Shown: in pieces, positions 26,896 to 37,397 of the stretch
Layout: each line of letters opens with the position of its first letter
Position numbering within the stretch: position 1 is the first letter of the stretch
The notes under the pieces: model-generated
The model's input: the letters and a program-made list of their open reading frames with translations, nothing else
Database searches by the model: none
What the model was told of the DNA's origin: nothing
Position numbers and translations under genes: made by a program
Origin: Rhizobiales bacterium 2SD
GTDB taxonomy: Bacteria > Pseudomonadota > Alphaproteobacteria > Rhizobiales > Beijerinckiaceae
DNA: 64,000 nucleotides
NCBI GenBank assembly: GCA_005502805.1
Contig: SCMY01000001.1
Location: forward strand, 62,001-126,000
Direction of reading: 5' to 3'

Positions 26896-28227
26896 ATGTC
26901 GCAACAAGGAACAGACGCAAGCAACCAAATCTTCGCGAACCAAGCCAACGTCTATGGCTTGGACGGTAATGATATCATTACGACCACACAACTTGGCCCC
27001 AACGTCTACGGCGGCGAAGGAAGTGACGCCATCCTGAACCAGGGGAGCGGTGTCGGCGATCTCTTCGGCGGACGCGGCAACGACACCATTCACGGCGGCA
27101 CCAGCGTCGATCGTCTCTATGGCGACAACGGCAACGATCTGCTGGTCGGCGGCGAGTTCAGCTATGCCTCGGCAGCCGGCGGCGTGATCATCCCCTTCGC
27201 CGGAGAGCTCTCTGGCGCCGACGAGTTGTACGGCGCCGATGGCACCGACGCTCTCTACGGCTTCGAGGGCGATGACTTCCTCTATGGCGGCAGCGGAAAC
27301 GACACTGACACCATCATCTCCGTCGCCAGCCCGACAGCGCTCGACGGCACCATCCTGGTGCGAGGCGGCCTCTATGGCGGCGCCGGCAACGACTACATGG
27401 AAGGCGGCGCCGGCAACGACTGGATGGAAGGCAACGAAGACAACGACACCATGTATGGTGGCGGCGAAAGCGACACCATGCTGGGCGGCACCGGTAATGA
27501 CTATATCGAAGGCGGCGCCGGGGTCGACAAGATGTACGGCGGCGACGGTTCCGACGTCATCTATGGCGGCGCCAGCAACGACTATGCCGAAGGCGGAGCC
27601 GGCACGGACTATCTCTATGGCGGCACCGAACAGGACTACCTGCTCGGCGGCACCGGCAATGACGGCCTCTGGGGCGGTGGCGACACCGACAGCCTCTATG
27701 GCGAGGATGGTGACGACTACCTCTACGGCGAGGACGCTGGCGACATCCTGACCGGCGGCGCCGGTGTCGACGGCCTCTACGGTGGAGCCGGTGACGACTA
27801 CATCTACGCGGGGGCGGACAACGACTATGTCGAAGGGGGCGACGGCGTCGATGCGATCTATGGCGACGGCGGCTCGGATTATCTCTACGGCGGCAAGTCG
27901 AACGACTACATCGAGGGCGGCGCTGGCGGCGACACGATTTCCGGCGACGAAGGCGACGACTACATGTACGGCGGCGCCGACGGCGACATCTTCATCCATG
28001 CGGCCGGGACGGGCGCCGTCGATACGATCTACGACTTCCAGGCCGGGACGGGCGGCGGCGACGTCCTGCGCTTGCTCGGCACCTCCTTCACGAATGGCGC
28101 GCAGGTGATCGCGTCCATCTACGAGACAGGCGGCAACTCCGTTGTCTACACCTCGTCGAACACGGCCGTCATCCTCGTCGGGGTAACCAGGGCGCAGCTC
28201 GACGCAAACGACTTCACATTCATCTGA
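26896..28227 (+). CDS. RTX calcium-binding repeat protein 1 (type I secretion substrate)
   Basis: A 443-residue acidic protein made almost wholly of G-G-x-G-x-D-x-x-x nonapeptides from about residue 20 to 375. Many units have the form Y-G-G-A-G-N-D-Y paired with x-E-G-G-A-G, giving an 18-residue period. There is no signal peptide or recognisable enzyme domain. The last 65 residues lack repeats and end in N-D-F-T-F-I, typical of an uncleaved C-terminal type I secretion signal. Ca2+ binding would fold the repeats into a beta-roll outside the cell. Likely exported by the ABC system at 34131-37192. Ends at a strong hairpin. Confidence 0.9.
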   Translation: MSQQGTDASNQIFANQANVYGLDGNDIITTTQLGPNVYGGEGSDAILNQGSGVGDLFGGRGNDTIHGGTSVDRLYGDNGNDLLVGGEFSYASAAGGVIIPFAGELSGADELYGADGTDALYGFEGDDFLYGGSGNDTDTIISVASPTALDGTILVRGGLYGGAGNDYMEGGAGNDWMEGNEDNDTMYGGGESDTMLGGTGNDYIEGGAGVDKMYGGDGSDVIYGGASNDYAEGGAGTDYLYGGTEQDYLLGGTGNDGLWGGGDTDSLYGEDGDDYLYGEDAGDILTGGAGVDGLYGGAGDDYIYAGADNDYVEGGDGVDAIYGDGGSDYLYGGKSNDYIEGGAGGDTISGDEGDDYMYGGADGDIFIHAAGTGAVDTIYDFQAGTGGGDVLRLLGTSFTNGAQVIASIYETGGNSVVYTSSNTAVILVGVTRAQLDANDFTFI

Positions 28228-28243
28228 CATCCGACATTCGATC

Positions 28244-28273
28244 GACGCCCGCGTTCAGTCGAACGTGGGCGTC
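28244..28273 (+). terminator. Terminator-like hairpin after RTX gene 1
   Basis: Thirteen-base arms (28244-28256 and 28261-28273, one G-T pair), 4-base loop, then CTTCTTC. It is 16 bases after the stop, and separates the two adjacent RTX genes into independent units. Confidence 0.7.
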
Positions 28274-28395
28274 CTTCTTCAGCGATGCCCGGGCGACAAA
28301 CGCCTGGGTGAACCCCTGACGCAGGGGAGGTGACGGCACCGCATTCCGTCGGTAGGCTCTTCGGGAGCAACGATCAGTCTGCGAGGCTGCGGATC

Positions 28396-29802
28396 ATGGC
28401 GGTTGGAATCGTTCTGTTTGGCACCGAGTTGGCCGATACTCTGGTCGGCTCGGCCGACGATGATCACATCGAGGGCCTGGGCGGGAACGACGTGATTTAT
28501 GCCTCCTGGGGCAATGACGTGGTCTTTTCGCAGGATGGCGACGACTATGTTTATGGCGAACTCGGCGACGACCTTATCTACGGTGGCCTCGGCGACGACA
28601 TCATCATCACCGGCGACGGCAGCAATCGGGTCTATGGCGAGGGTGGCAACGACCTGATCTTTGGCGGCGCGGGCTTCGACATCCTGGTCGGCGAGAGCGG
28701 TGCCGATCGTCTGTGGGGCGGCCTCGGCGACGATGACCTGCTCGGCGGCTCCGAGAACGATGAGCTGCAGGGCGAGGCCGGCAACGACCGCCTGTTCGGT
28801 GAGGACGGCGACGATCTTCTGTTCGGCCAGGACGGAAACGACATCCTTCAGGGCGAGAATGGCGACGACCGCCTGTTCGGCGGCTTCGGCGTCGACCTCC
28901 TCTTCGGCCAGAATGGCGACGACGCGTTGCAGGGCGAACAGGATGACGACCGCCTCTGGGGCGGCTTCGGCCGCGACATCCTGTTCGGCCAGGATGGCAA
29001 TGACGAGCTCCAGGGCGAGCAGGACGACGACCGGCTGTTCGGCGGCGCCGGTCAGGACATCCTGTTCGGCCAGGACGGCAACGACGAGCTCCAGGGCGAG
29101 CAGGACAATGACCGGCTGTTCGGCGGCGCCGGCCACGACATGATGTTCGGACAGGACGGGGACGACGAGCTCCAGGGCGAGTACGGCAATGACCGGCTCT
29201 TCGGCGGCGTCGGGAACGACGTGATCTATGGCGGCCCCCCGGGCAATCCCGTTCTGGGCTACGGCGATCAGTACCGCATCGACGACGATGAACTGGATGG
29301 AGAAGAGGGGGACGACCGCCTCTATGGCGGTTTAGGGGACGACATCCTGTGGGGCGGCGAAGGCAACGACTATCTGGACGCCGGCGGCGGCCGCCAGGGC
29401 CGCCACCAGGGCTTCCCCGACAACAACAAATTGTATGGGGGCTCCGGCGACGACTATCTCAAGGGCGGCGAAGCCAATGATTTCTTTGATGGCGGCGTCG
29501 GCAACGACATCCTCGACAGCGGTGGTCACGACCCCTTCTTCGGGCGTTCGTCAGGCGATGTGTTTCATTTCGGCCTGAACTTTGGTCTCGACACGATCTT
29601 GTCGTTCGACAGCTTCCTGGTCGGTAACGACCGAATCGAATTCGAGCGGTCGGTTTTCGCGGATTGGGCCGCCTTGCAGGCGCCGGGCGTGATGCAGCAG
29701 GTAGGGAACGACGTCGTCATTACCTACGACTCGTCGAACAAGATCACGATCATCGGACAGAATCTGGCTCAGTTTACCGAGTACGACTTCGCGTTCGTAT
29801 GA
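28396..29802 (+). CDS. RTX calcium-binding repeat protein 2 (type I secretion substrate)
   Basis: A 468-residue, strongly acidic RTX protein. ATG 28396 is chosen because its product starts M-A-V-G-I-V-L-F-G-T-E-L-A-D-T-L-V-G-S, matching the start of the RTX protein at 48388; an in-frame GTG 66 bases upstream is not matched there. The core is built from a 27-residue super-unit (three nonapeptides), for example R-L-F-G-G-x-G-x-D then L-F-G-Q-D-G-x-D then E-L-Q-G-E-x-D. The non-repeat C-terminus ends Y-D-F-A-F-V. No catalytic domain is visible; adhesin or matrix protein is the likely role. Its end overlaps oxyR by 29 bases, tail to tail. Confidence 0.9.
   Translation: MAVGIVLFGTELADTLVGSADDDHIEGLGGNDVIYASWGNDVVFSQDGDDYVYGELGDDLIYGGLGDDIIITGDGSNRVYGEGGNDLIFGGAGFDILVGESGADRLWGGLGDDDLLGGSENDELQGEAGNDRLFGEDGDDLLFGQDGNDILQGENGDDRLFGGFGVDLLFGQNGDDALQGEQDDDRLWGGFGRDILFGQDGNDELQGEQDDDRLFGGAGQDILFGQDGNDELQGEQDNDRLFGGAGHDMMFGQDGDDELQGEYGNDRLFGGVGNDVIYGGPPGNPVLGYGDQYRIDDDELDGEEGDDRLYGGLGDDILWGGEGNDYLDAGGGRQGRHQGFPDNNKLYGGSGDDYLKGGEANDFFDGGVGNDILDSGGHDPFFGRSSGDVFHFGLNFGLDTILSFDSFLVGNDRIEFERSVFADWAALQAPGVMQQVGNDVVITYDSSNKITIIGQNLAQFTEYDFAFV
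28819..29223 (+). repeat. Five tandem 81-bp units inside RTX gene 2
   Basis: Units begin at 28819, 28900, 28981, 29062 and 29143, each opening with CTSTTCGGCCAG or a close variant (ATGTTCGGACAG in the last). The third and fourth units differ at only a few positions, suggesting recent duplication; the outer units are more diverged. Each encodes 27 residues. Confidence 0.9.
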
Positions 29803-30796
29803 GTTCAGGATGGGCGGCTCGGCCCGGGCGCCCGTCCGTCGCATCCCGCATGGCTTGGGGCGCTGGCCGCATTCGGGTCTTCGCGACAGCGTCGTCAGCC
29901 AGCGCCCCGGCTGATTGCCGCACCACCTCCGCGATCTCCAGCAATTGCTTCGCCAGCGGACTGGTCTTGCGCCAGACCATACCGATGGTCCGGGACGGCT
30001 CCGGCGCCTTGAAATGCGTGATCGCGACCGAGGCCGAGCGCGTCTCGACCGCCACCGCCATCTCCGGGATCAGCGTGACCCCGAGCCCGGCATCGACCAT
30101 CTGCACCAGTGTCGACAGGGAGCTGGCATCGAGCAGGTCGCGCGACTGCATAGTGCGCGGCTTCGTGCTGCAGAACGACAGGGCCTGCTCGCGGAAGCAG
30201 TGGCCCTCCTCGAGCAGCAGCAAGCGCATCTCGCGCAGCGCCTCGCGGTCCGGCGCCGGCTTGCCCTCGTCCGCGCGCGGCCGCACCAGAACGAAGCGCT
30301 CGGTGAACAGGGCGACCTCGGTCAGCGACGGCTCCGACACCGGCAAGGCGACGATCGCCATGTCGAGCCGCCCCTCATTCAGCTCCTGCACCAGTTTCGG
30401 CGTCAGCGTCTCCCGCACATTGAGATCGAGCTCACCATGCAAGCGGGTGAGATCGCCGATCAGGCCAGGCAGCAGATAGGGTGCGACCGTCGGGATCACG
30501 CCGATGCGCAGCCGCGTGACCTGTCCGTCCCGCGACGCATGCGCATAGCCTTCGAGCTCGTCGAGCGAGCGCAGGACGTCCCTGGCCCGCGCCGCGATCT
30601 CCTCGCCGAAGCGGGTCAACCGGACCTGGCGCCGGCCCCGTTCGAACAGCTCTGCGCCGAGCTCCTCTTCCAAGGCCTTGATCTGCTGCGACAAGGCCGG
30701 CTGCGAGATCGCGCTGGCTTCGGCTGCGCGGCCGAAATGGCCGTGCCGTGCCAGCGCCTCGAAATAGCGGAGCTGCTTGAAGGTGAGATTTGTCAT
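29774..30796 (-). CDS. oxyR: Peroxide-sensing LysR-type regulator OxyR
   Basis: A 340-residue LysR protein with an N-terminal winged helix-turn-helix (F-G-R-A-A-E-A-S-A-I-S-Q-P-A-L-S). The redox pair is C200 in E-E-G-H-C-F-R-E-Q and C209 in S-F-C-S, the same 9-residue spacing as C199/C208 of E. coli OxyR. Divergent from katG, its usual target. The C-terminus is about 35 residues longer than E. coli OxyR, Arg-rich, and its last codons overlap the end of RTX gene 2 on the other strand. Confidence 0.93.
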   Translation of the reverse strand: MTNLTFKQLRYFEALARHGHFGRAAEASAISQPALSQQIKALEEELGAELFERGRRQVRLTRFGEEIAARARDVLRSLDELEGYAHASRDGQVTRLRIGVIPTVAPYLLPGLIGDLTRLHGELDLNVRETLTPKLVQELNEGRLDMAIVALPVSEPSLTEVALFTERFVLVRPRADEGKPAPDREALREMRLLLLEEGHCFREQALSFCSTKPRTMQSRDLLDASSLSTLVQMVDAGLGVTLIPEMAVAVETRSASVAITHFKAPEPSRTIGMVWRKTSPLAKQLLEIAEVVRQSAGALADDAVAKTRMRPAPQAMRDATDGRPGRAAHPELIRTRSRTR

Positions 30797-33073
<2,277 letters not shown>

Positions 33074-33079
33074 TGAGGC

Positions 33080-33111
33080 GACGCGCGGTCGCCCGACCAT
33101 GGCCGCGCGTC
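33080..33111 (+). terminator. Hairpin after katG
   Basis: Nine-base perfect arms (33080-33088 and 33103-33111), 14-base loop, then GTTT. It starts 7 bases after the katG stop; stem is stable, T-run is short. Confidence 0.6.
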
Positions 33112-33403
33112 GTTTCACCCAGCCTGCCGGCGATGACCACGCGCAGCGCGCGCGGTCATCCGCCAGGTCGCTGAAAGTCGCATGCGAGGTCGCAAGCGTC
33201 GCCGGCTAAGTGAACCGTACAGCCGGCGCGATATGGCCGCCGCAGCTTGCCGATCGATTGAACGGGTCATCCAAGCGCGGACCGGCAAACGAAGCGCCAT
33301 GGCGAATCGACACGATCCGCCAGCAAGCAAGATCCTGCTTCACTGGGCGCTGAGCGGAACGGACGTTGCAGACGTCAAGGGCCGGCAGGCCGGCCTCACC
33401 GGG
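33112..33403. other. Non-coding stretch after katG
   Basis: About 290 bases in which I see no supported gene. Open frames here lack family resemblance and a ribosome site. Confidence 0.5.
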
Positions 33404-33670
33404 CTAGCGGAACAAGCCGATGACGAAGGTTGCGATGCCGGTGAAGAACGCCGGAGGAAACACGGCCAGCGCGAACATGAAGATCAGTCCGGCTCGGATA
33501 GGGATGGCGAAGGCGTTGACGAACGAAAGCAGAAACACCGCCGCTACCATCTGCTTTTCGGGATAGATGTAGTACGTCTGGGCGCGGCAAAGATACATCA
33601 TGGCCAGAGCCAGCAGGCAAGCTTGCGCAAAGCGCGGGGCGAGCCGGTATGCGACTGCGGTATAGTCCAT
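33404..33670 (-). CDS. Small hypothetical membrane protein
   Basis: An 88-residue protein with two to three hydrophobic segments (about 14-28, 40-56 and 60-85), aromatic-rich around Q-T-Y-Y-I-Y-P, and almost no charged residues in the C-terminal half. No family recognised. The hydrophobic pattern, an ATG followed by M-D-Y, and an AT-rich leader with an inverted repeat upstream argue that it is real. It stands alone between katG and the type I secretion genes, so it may be an accessory to neither. Confidence 0.5.
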   Translation of the reverse strand: MDYTAVAYRLAPRFAQACLLALAMMYLCRAQTYYIYPEKQMVAAVFLLSFVNAFAIPIRAGLIFMFALAVFPPAFFTGIATFVIGLFR

Positions 33671-33706
33671 TTTAGCCCTGCGATATAAAAAGAGTTTTGC
33701 GCGCGT

Positions 33707-33721
33707 CTAACGTTGCGTTAG
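33707..33721. promoter_or_regulatory. Inverted repeat upstream of the small membrane protein gene
   Basis: Perfect CTAACG-TTG-CGTTAG (6-base arms, 3-base centre), 37 bases upstream of the minus-strand gene start and next to an ATATAAAA-containing stretch. Candidate operator; the binding protein is unknown. Confidence 0.4.
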
Positions 33722-34130
33722 CGAGGGCCTATCCTACACGAAATGCATTAGTCAAGTGTATTGTCACGCCTCAGCGGAACGACCCTTTACATGCCGAACA
33801 CGATGCGCCGGATGGCTGCAGCGTCGCACCGCCCGGCGATCTCGCTGAACCCGGTCTGACGGCGCATCGACATCCACCTCGGGATCAGCGCGACTGGCCC
33901 GGTTATTGTCCCATCCACGACGAGGCAGCCCGCTCGCCCACCGTTTGACCGAGCCGGCGCTTTGAGCCGCCTCGCCGCGCTGAAAAAGCGACCCCATCGA
34001 ACCCTGTTGCAGCCGGCCGGAAGATATGAGAAGCCGCCGGTCAAGGCGTCCGACTCAGTCCAATTAATGACTGGCGCTGAAGGCCTCGCGAGCGTAACGT
34101 AAGCACTCGCACGCCAAGTGAGTTCCAGCA
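33722..34130. other. Non-coding leader of the type I secretion genes
   Basis: About 400 bases. A 120-codon open frame on the minus strand (33787-34149) crosses the secretion gene start and has no recognisable domain, so it is not called. Base composition is more mixed than in the neighbouring genes. The part nearest the gene holds CCAATTAATGAC (34059-34070), a possible promoter element. Confidence 0.45.
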
Positions 34131-35870
34131 TTGAGCCGAGTTGAGACATCTTCGAACCCGGCTCCTATTGTGTCGTCGGCTCTGGCATCCTGTCGCGGCT
34201 CGTTCGCGATGGTGGGTATTTTCTCCGGCGTCATAAATTTGTTGATGCTGTCGGGCTCATTCTACATGCTCCAGGTCTATGACCGGGTGCTGGGCTCTCG
34301 CAGTGTTCAGACCTTGATCGGTCTGTCGCTGCTGCTGTTGGCAGCCTATGTGTTGCAGGGTTTCCTCGACGGCATCCGCGTCAGGCTCCTGGCGAGAATG
34401 GGCGCGCACTTCGACGAGCAGGTCTCGCCCGCCGCCTTTGCCGCAGCGCAGAAGCTGCCGCTGCTCGGCTTCGGGCCGGAGCAGTCGATGCAGCCGATCC
34501 GCGATCTCGACCAGGTCCGCGGCTTCCTCGCCTCGCTTGGTCCGACCGCGCTGCTCGACATGCCCTGGATGCCACTGTTCCTGGCCGGCGCCTTCATTCT
34601 TCATCCCTGGCTCGGTTGGCTGGTGGTCGGCGGCGGCCTCGTCATCCTGCTGTTGACCTTCCAGACGGAGCTCGAGAGTCGGGAGGCGACCAAGGCGCAG
34701 CTGACGAGCAGCCTGGCCCGACAGTCCATTGCCGAGGCGAGCCGCCGCAATGCCGAGGCGCTGACCGCGATGGGCATGGCGCCTGCGTTCCAGCGCAAGT
34801 GGCAGGAAATCAATCTACGCCATGTCCGCGACTGGCTCGCCGGCTCCGATGCCACCAGCGGCATCGGGGCCTTCGCCAAAGTCTTCCGCATGGTGCTCCA
34901 GTCGGCAGTGCTGGGCCTGGGTGCCTATCTTGCCATGCACAACGAGATTTCGGGCGGCGCCATGATCGCCGCCTCGATCATGGCCTCACGCGCTTTGGCC
35001 CCGATCGAGATCGCCGTCGCCCATTGGAAGGGCTTTGTCGCGGCGCGTCAAAGCCTGAAACGGCTGCGGATGATCCTGTCTGCGCCTGCTTTCTCCACGA
35101 GTGAGCGCACGAGCCTGCCGGCTCCCCGTCGCGGACTGACGGCCGACGGCCTCGTCGTCGCCGCACCCGGCAAGCAGACACCGATCCTGCAGGGCGCCTC
35201 ACTGACGCTGAAGGCGGGTCAGGGTCTCGGCATCATTGGGCCAAGCGCGTCGGGCAAGTCGACGCTGGTTCGGGCTCTCGTCGGTGTCTGGCGCCCCCTC
35301 AAAGGCGAGGTCAGGCTCGACGGCGCTGCGCTCGGCCAGTGGGAGAGCGGCGATCTGGGCCAGCATATCGGCTATCTCCCGCAAGATATCGAGCTGTTCG
35401 AGGGCACGGTCGCGCAGAACATCGCCCGTTTCGACCCCGATGCGACGGATGGAGCGGTGGTCGCAGCCGCACAGGCAGCGGGCGCCCACGAGATGATCCT
35501 GCGCCTCGACCAAGGCTATGACACAGCGATCGGCGAGGCGGGAGCGAGCCTGTCCGGCGGCCAGCGCCAACGCATCGGCTTGGCGCGCGCGCTTTATGGC
35601 GAGCCCTTCCTCGTCGTGCTCGACGAACCCAATTCCAATCTCGATCGAGACGGCGATGAGGCTCTCACTGCCGCAGTCAGGGACATTCGCGCCCGCGGCG
35701 GCGTCGTCATCGTCGTCACTCACCGCCGCGCTGCGATCGCTGGCGTCGACCACCTCGCCGTAATGGCTGACGGACGCATTCAGGCGTTCGGGCCCAAAGA
35801 AGAGGTCATGCAGAAGCTGATGAAGCAGGGTGGCCTGCCCGGAGCCCAGCGCCGGGCGGTAGCGTCATGA
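34131..35870 (+). CDS. Type I secretion ABC transporter (PrtD/HasD/RsaD family)
   Basis: A 579-residue fused membrane/ATPase exporter. About six membrane helices span residues 20-300 (S-G-S-F-Y-M-L-Q-V-Y-D-R-V-L is the usual PrtD motif after helix 1). The nucleotide-binding domain has Walker A G-P-S-A-S-G-K-S-T near residue 370, signature L-S-G-G-Q-R-Q-R, and V-V-L-D-E-P-N-S-N-L-D. No N-terminal C39 peptidase domain, which fits substrates with uncleaved C-terminal signals such as RTX proteins. The start is TTG 34131; an internal ATG (34209) would cut into the first helix. Four-base ATGA overlap with the adaptor gene. Confidence 0.93.
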   Translation: MSRVETSSNPAPIVSSALASCRGSFAMVGIFSGVINLLMLSGSFYMLQVYDRVLGSRSVQTLIGLSLLLLAAYVLQGFLDGIRVRLLARMGAHFDEQVSPAAFAAAQKLPLLGFGPEQSMQPIRDLDQVRGFLASLGPTALLDMPWMPLFLAGAFILHPWLGWLVVGGGLVILLLTFQTELESREATKAQLTSSLARQSIAEASRRNAEALTAMGMAPAFQRKWQEINLRHVRDWLAGSDATSGIGAFAKVFRMVLQSAVLGLGAYLAMHNEISGGAMIAASIMASRALAPIEIAVAHWKGFVAARQSLKRLRMILSAPAFSTSERTSLPAPRRGLTADGLVVAAPGKQTPILQGASLTLKAGQGLGIIGPSASGKSTLVRALVGVWRPLKGEVRLDGAALGQWESGDLGQHIGYLPQDIELFEGTVAQNIARFDPDATDGAVVAAAQAAGAHEMILRLDQGYDTAIGEAGASLSGGQRQRIGLARALYGEPFLVVLDEPNSNLDRDGDEALTAAVRDIRARGGVVIVVTHRRAAIAGVDHLAVMADGRIQAFGPKEEVMQKLMKQGGLPGAQRRAVAS

Positions 35871-37192
35871 GGATCCACCCCGCAACGACAGAGGCACAGT
35901 CGAGTTTTGGACGCTCAATGCGCGGCCTCATCCTGACTGGCTGTGTCGGGCTTGTTCTATTCGCCGGCACCGTCGGCGTCTGGGCGGTAGCGACGACCTT
36001 GTCCGGCGCGGTCATCGCCGGCGGCCAGTTCGTCGTCACCGGCAATGTCAAAAAAGTTCAACACGCGACCGGCGGCATCGTCGGCGAGCTCAAAGTCCGC
36101 GAGGGCGACCGTGTCGAGCAGGACCAGGTGCTCATCCGGCTCGACGACACCCTCACCCGCGCCAATCTTCAGGTGGTCACCAAGCAGCTCAACGAGCTCA
36201 CCACGCGGCGCGGGCGCCTGCAGGCCGAACGTGACGGCAAGGAACAGATCACCTTCGCCGCCGAGCTGATCGCCCGGCAGGGCGAGCCCGAGATCGCCGA
36301 ATTGGTCGCAAGCGAACAAAGCCTGTTCGAAGCCAGGCGGACTGCCCGCGATGGTCAGAAGGCCCAGCTCGCTCAACGCATCGATCAACTCGGCGATGAG
36401 ATCGCTGGGCTGAAGGCCCAGCAGACGGCGCGCGACCAGCAGGCACGACTGATCGAGGAAGAGCTGAGCGGCATCCGTTGGCTCTATGCCAAGAATCTCG
36501 TGGCGCTCAACCGCAGGGCAGCGCTCGAACGCGAGGCCGCCCGCCTTGAAGGCCAGAAAGGCCAGTTGATCGCCGCAGTCGCGCAGGCCGAAGGCAAGAT
36601 TGCCGAAACGCGGCTCCAGATCATCCAGATCGATGCGAGCCTGCGTGAAGATGTGATGAAGGAGTTGCGTGAGATTCAGGCAAAGAGCGCCGAGCTGGTC
36701 GAGCGTCGTATTGCGGCCGAGGACCAGTTGAGGCGCGTCGACATCCGCAGCCCCAGCACAGGGTTCGTGCACCAACTCGCCGTACATACCGTCGGAGGCG
36801 TGATCACGCCGGCCGAGCCTGCGATGCTGATCGTGCCGGCGGAAGACTCGCTCCAGGTCGAGGCTCGCATCAACCCGCCCGATATCGACCAGATCGCGCT
36901 CGATCGTGAGGCACGGGTCAAGATCCACGCCTTCAATCAACGCACCACGCCGGAGCTCACCGGCAAGATCACACGCATATCCGCCGACACCAGCCGCGAC
37001 CAGCAGACCGGCGTCGCCTACTACACCGTCCGCATCACGATCCCGGCGGCGGAATTCGCCCGCCTCGGCGCCAACCATGTCAGCGCGGGCATGCAAGCCG
37101 AGGTGTTCGTCAGGACCGAAGACCGCACCCCGTTCGAGTACATCGTCAAGCCGCTCAAGGACCAGATCGCAAAGGCCTTCAGGGAGCGGTGA
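35867..37192 (+). CDS. Type I secretion membrane fusion protein (HlyD/PrtE family)
   Basis: A 441-residue periplasmic adaptor. One N-terminal membrane helix (about 20-45) is followed by a lipoyl half-motif (V-Q-H-A-T-G-G-I-V-G-E-L-K-V-R-E-G-D), a long coiled-coil hairpin rich in Gln/Glu/Arg (about 95-285), the second lipoyl half and a C-terminal beta domain ending V-K-P-L-K-D-Q-I-A-K-A-F-R-E-R, typical of PrtE. It bridges the ABC exporter to a TolC-like outer-membrane channel, whose gene is not in the window. Confidence 0.93.
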   Translation: MRIHPATTEAQSSFGRSMRGLILTGCVGLVLFAGTVGVWAVATTLSGAVIAGGQFVVTGNVKKVQHATGGIVGELKVREGDRVEQDQVLIRLDDTLTRANLQVVTKQLNELTTRRGRLQAERDGKEQITFAAELIARQGEPEIAELVASEQSLFEARRTARDGQKAQLAQRIDQLGDEIAGLKAQQTARDQQARLIEEELSGIRWLYAKNLVALNRRAALEREAARLEGQKGQLIAAVAQAEGKIAETRLQIIQIDASLREDVMKELREIQAKSAELVERRIAAEDQLRRVDIRSPSTGFVHQLAVHTVGGVITPAEPAMLIVPAEDSLQVEARINPPDIDQIALDREARVKIHAFNQRTTPELTGKITRISADTSRDQQTGVAYYTVRITIPAAEFARLGANHVSAGMQAEVFVRTEDRTPFEYIVKPLKDQIAKAFRER

Positions 37193-37229
37193 GCGGGGCC
37201 GACTGGGCCTGGGTCAGAACCTCGACGCT

Positions 37230-37397
37230 TCAGCTCTCGTCGCCTCGCCGGCAGGGTCGATCATCCTCCTGCAAGATCCGCCAGGCCGCACCATCGAGAT
37301 CGGCGTATTGGCCGCTGCGCATGCACCAGAAGAAGGCGCCGAGGCCGATGAGGCCGAGGCCGAGCGCCAGCGGGAACAGGATCACGATGATGTTCAT
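37230..37397 (-). CDS. ccoS: cbb3 oxidase assembly protein CcoS
   Basis: A 55-residue single-helix membrane protein: hydrophobic stretch I-V-I-L-F-P-L-A-L-G-L-G-L-I-G-L-G-A-F-F-W, then the CcoS hallmark R-S-G-Q-Y-A-D-L-D-G-A-A-W-R-I-L, and a short charged tail. Required for cofactor insertion into cbb3 oxidase. Last gene of the cco cluster; its ATG overlaps the ccoI stop (ATGA at 37394-37397). Confidence 0.92.
   Translation of the reverse strand: MNIIVILFPLALGLGLIGLGAFFWCMRSGQYADLDGAAWRILQEDDRPCRRGDES

Noticed and set aside
26857..28230. A 457-codon minus-strand frame opposite RTX gene 1 with regular V/A/I-rich repeats
   Set aside because: The regularity is the reverse complement of the RTX nonapeptides; no ribosome site or promoter on that strand.
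28819..29223. CRISPR-like or satellite array
   Set aside because: The 81-bp units are contiguous, in frame and encode RTX motifs; no spacers and no cas genes.
33787..34149. A 120-codon minus-strand frame before the type I secretion gene
   Set aside because: No domain, no ribosome site and it overlaps the likely promoter; a degraded gene cannot be excluded.
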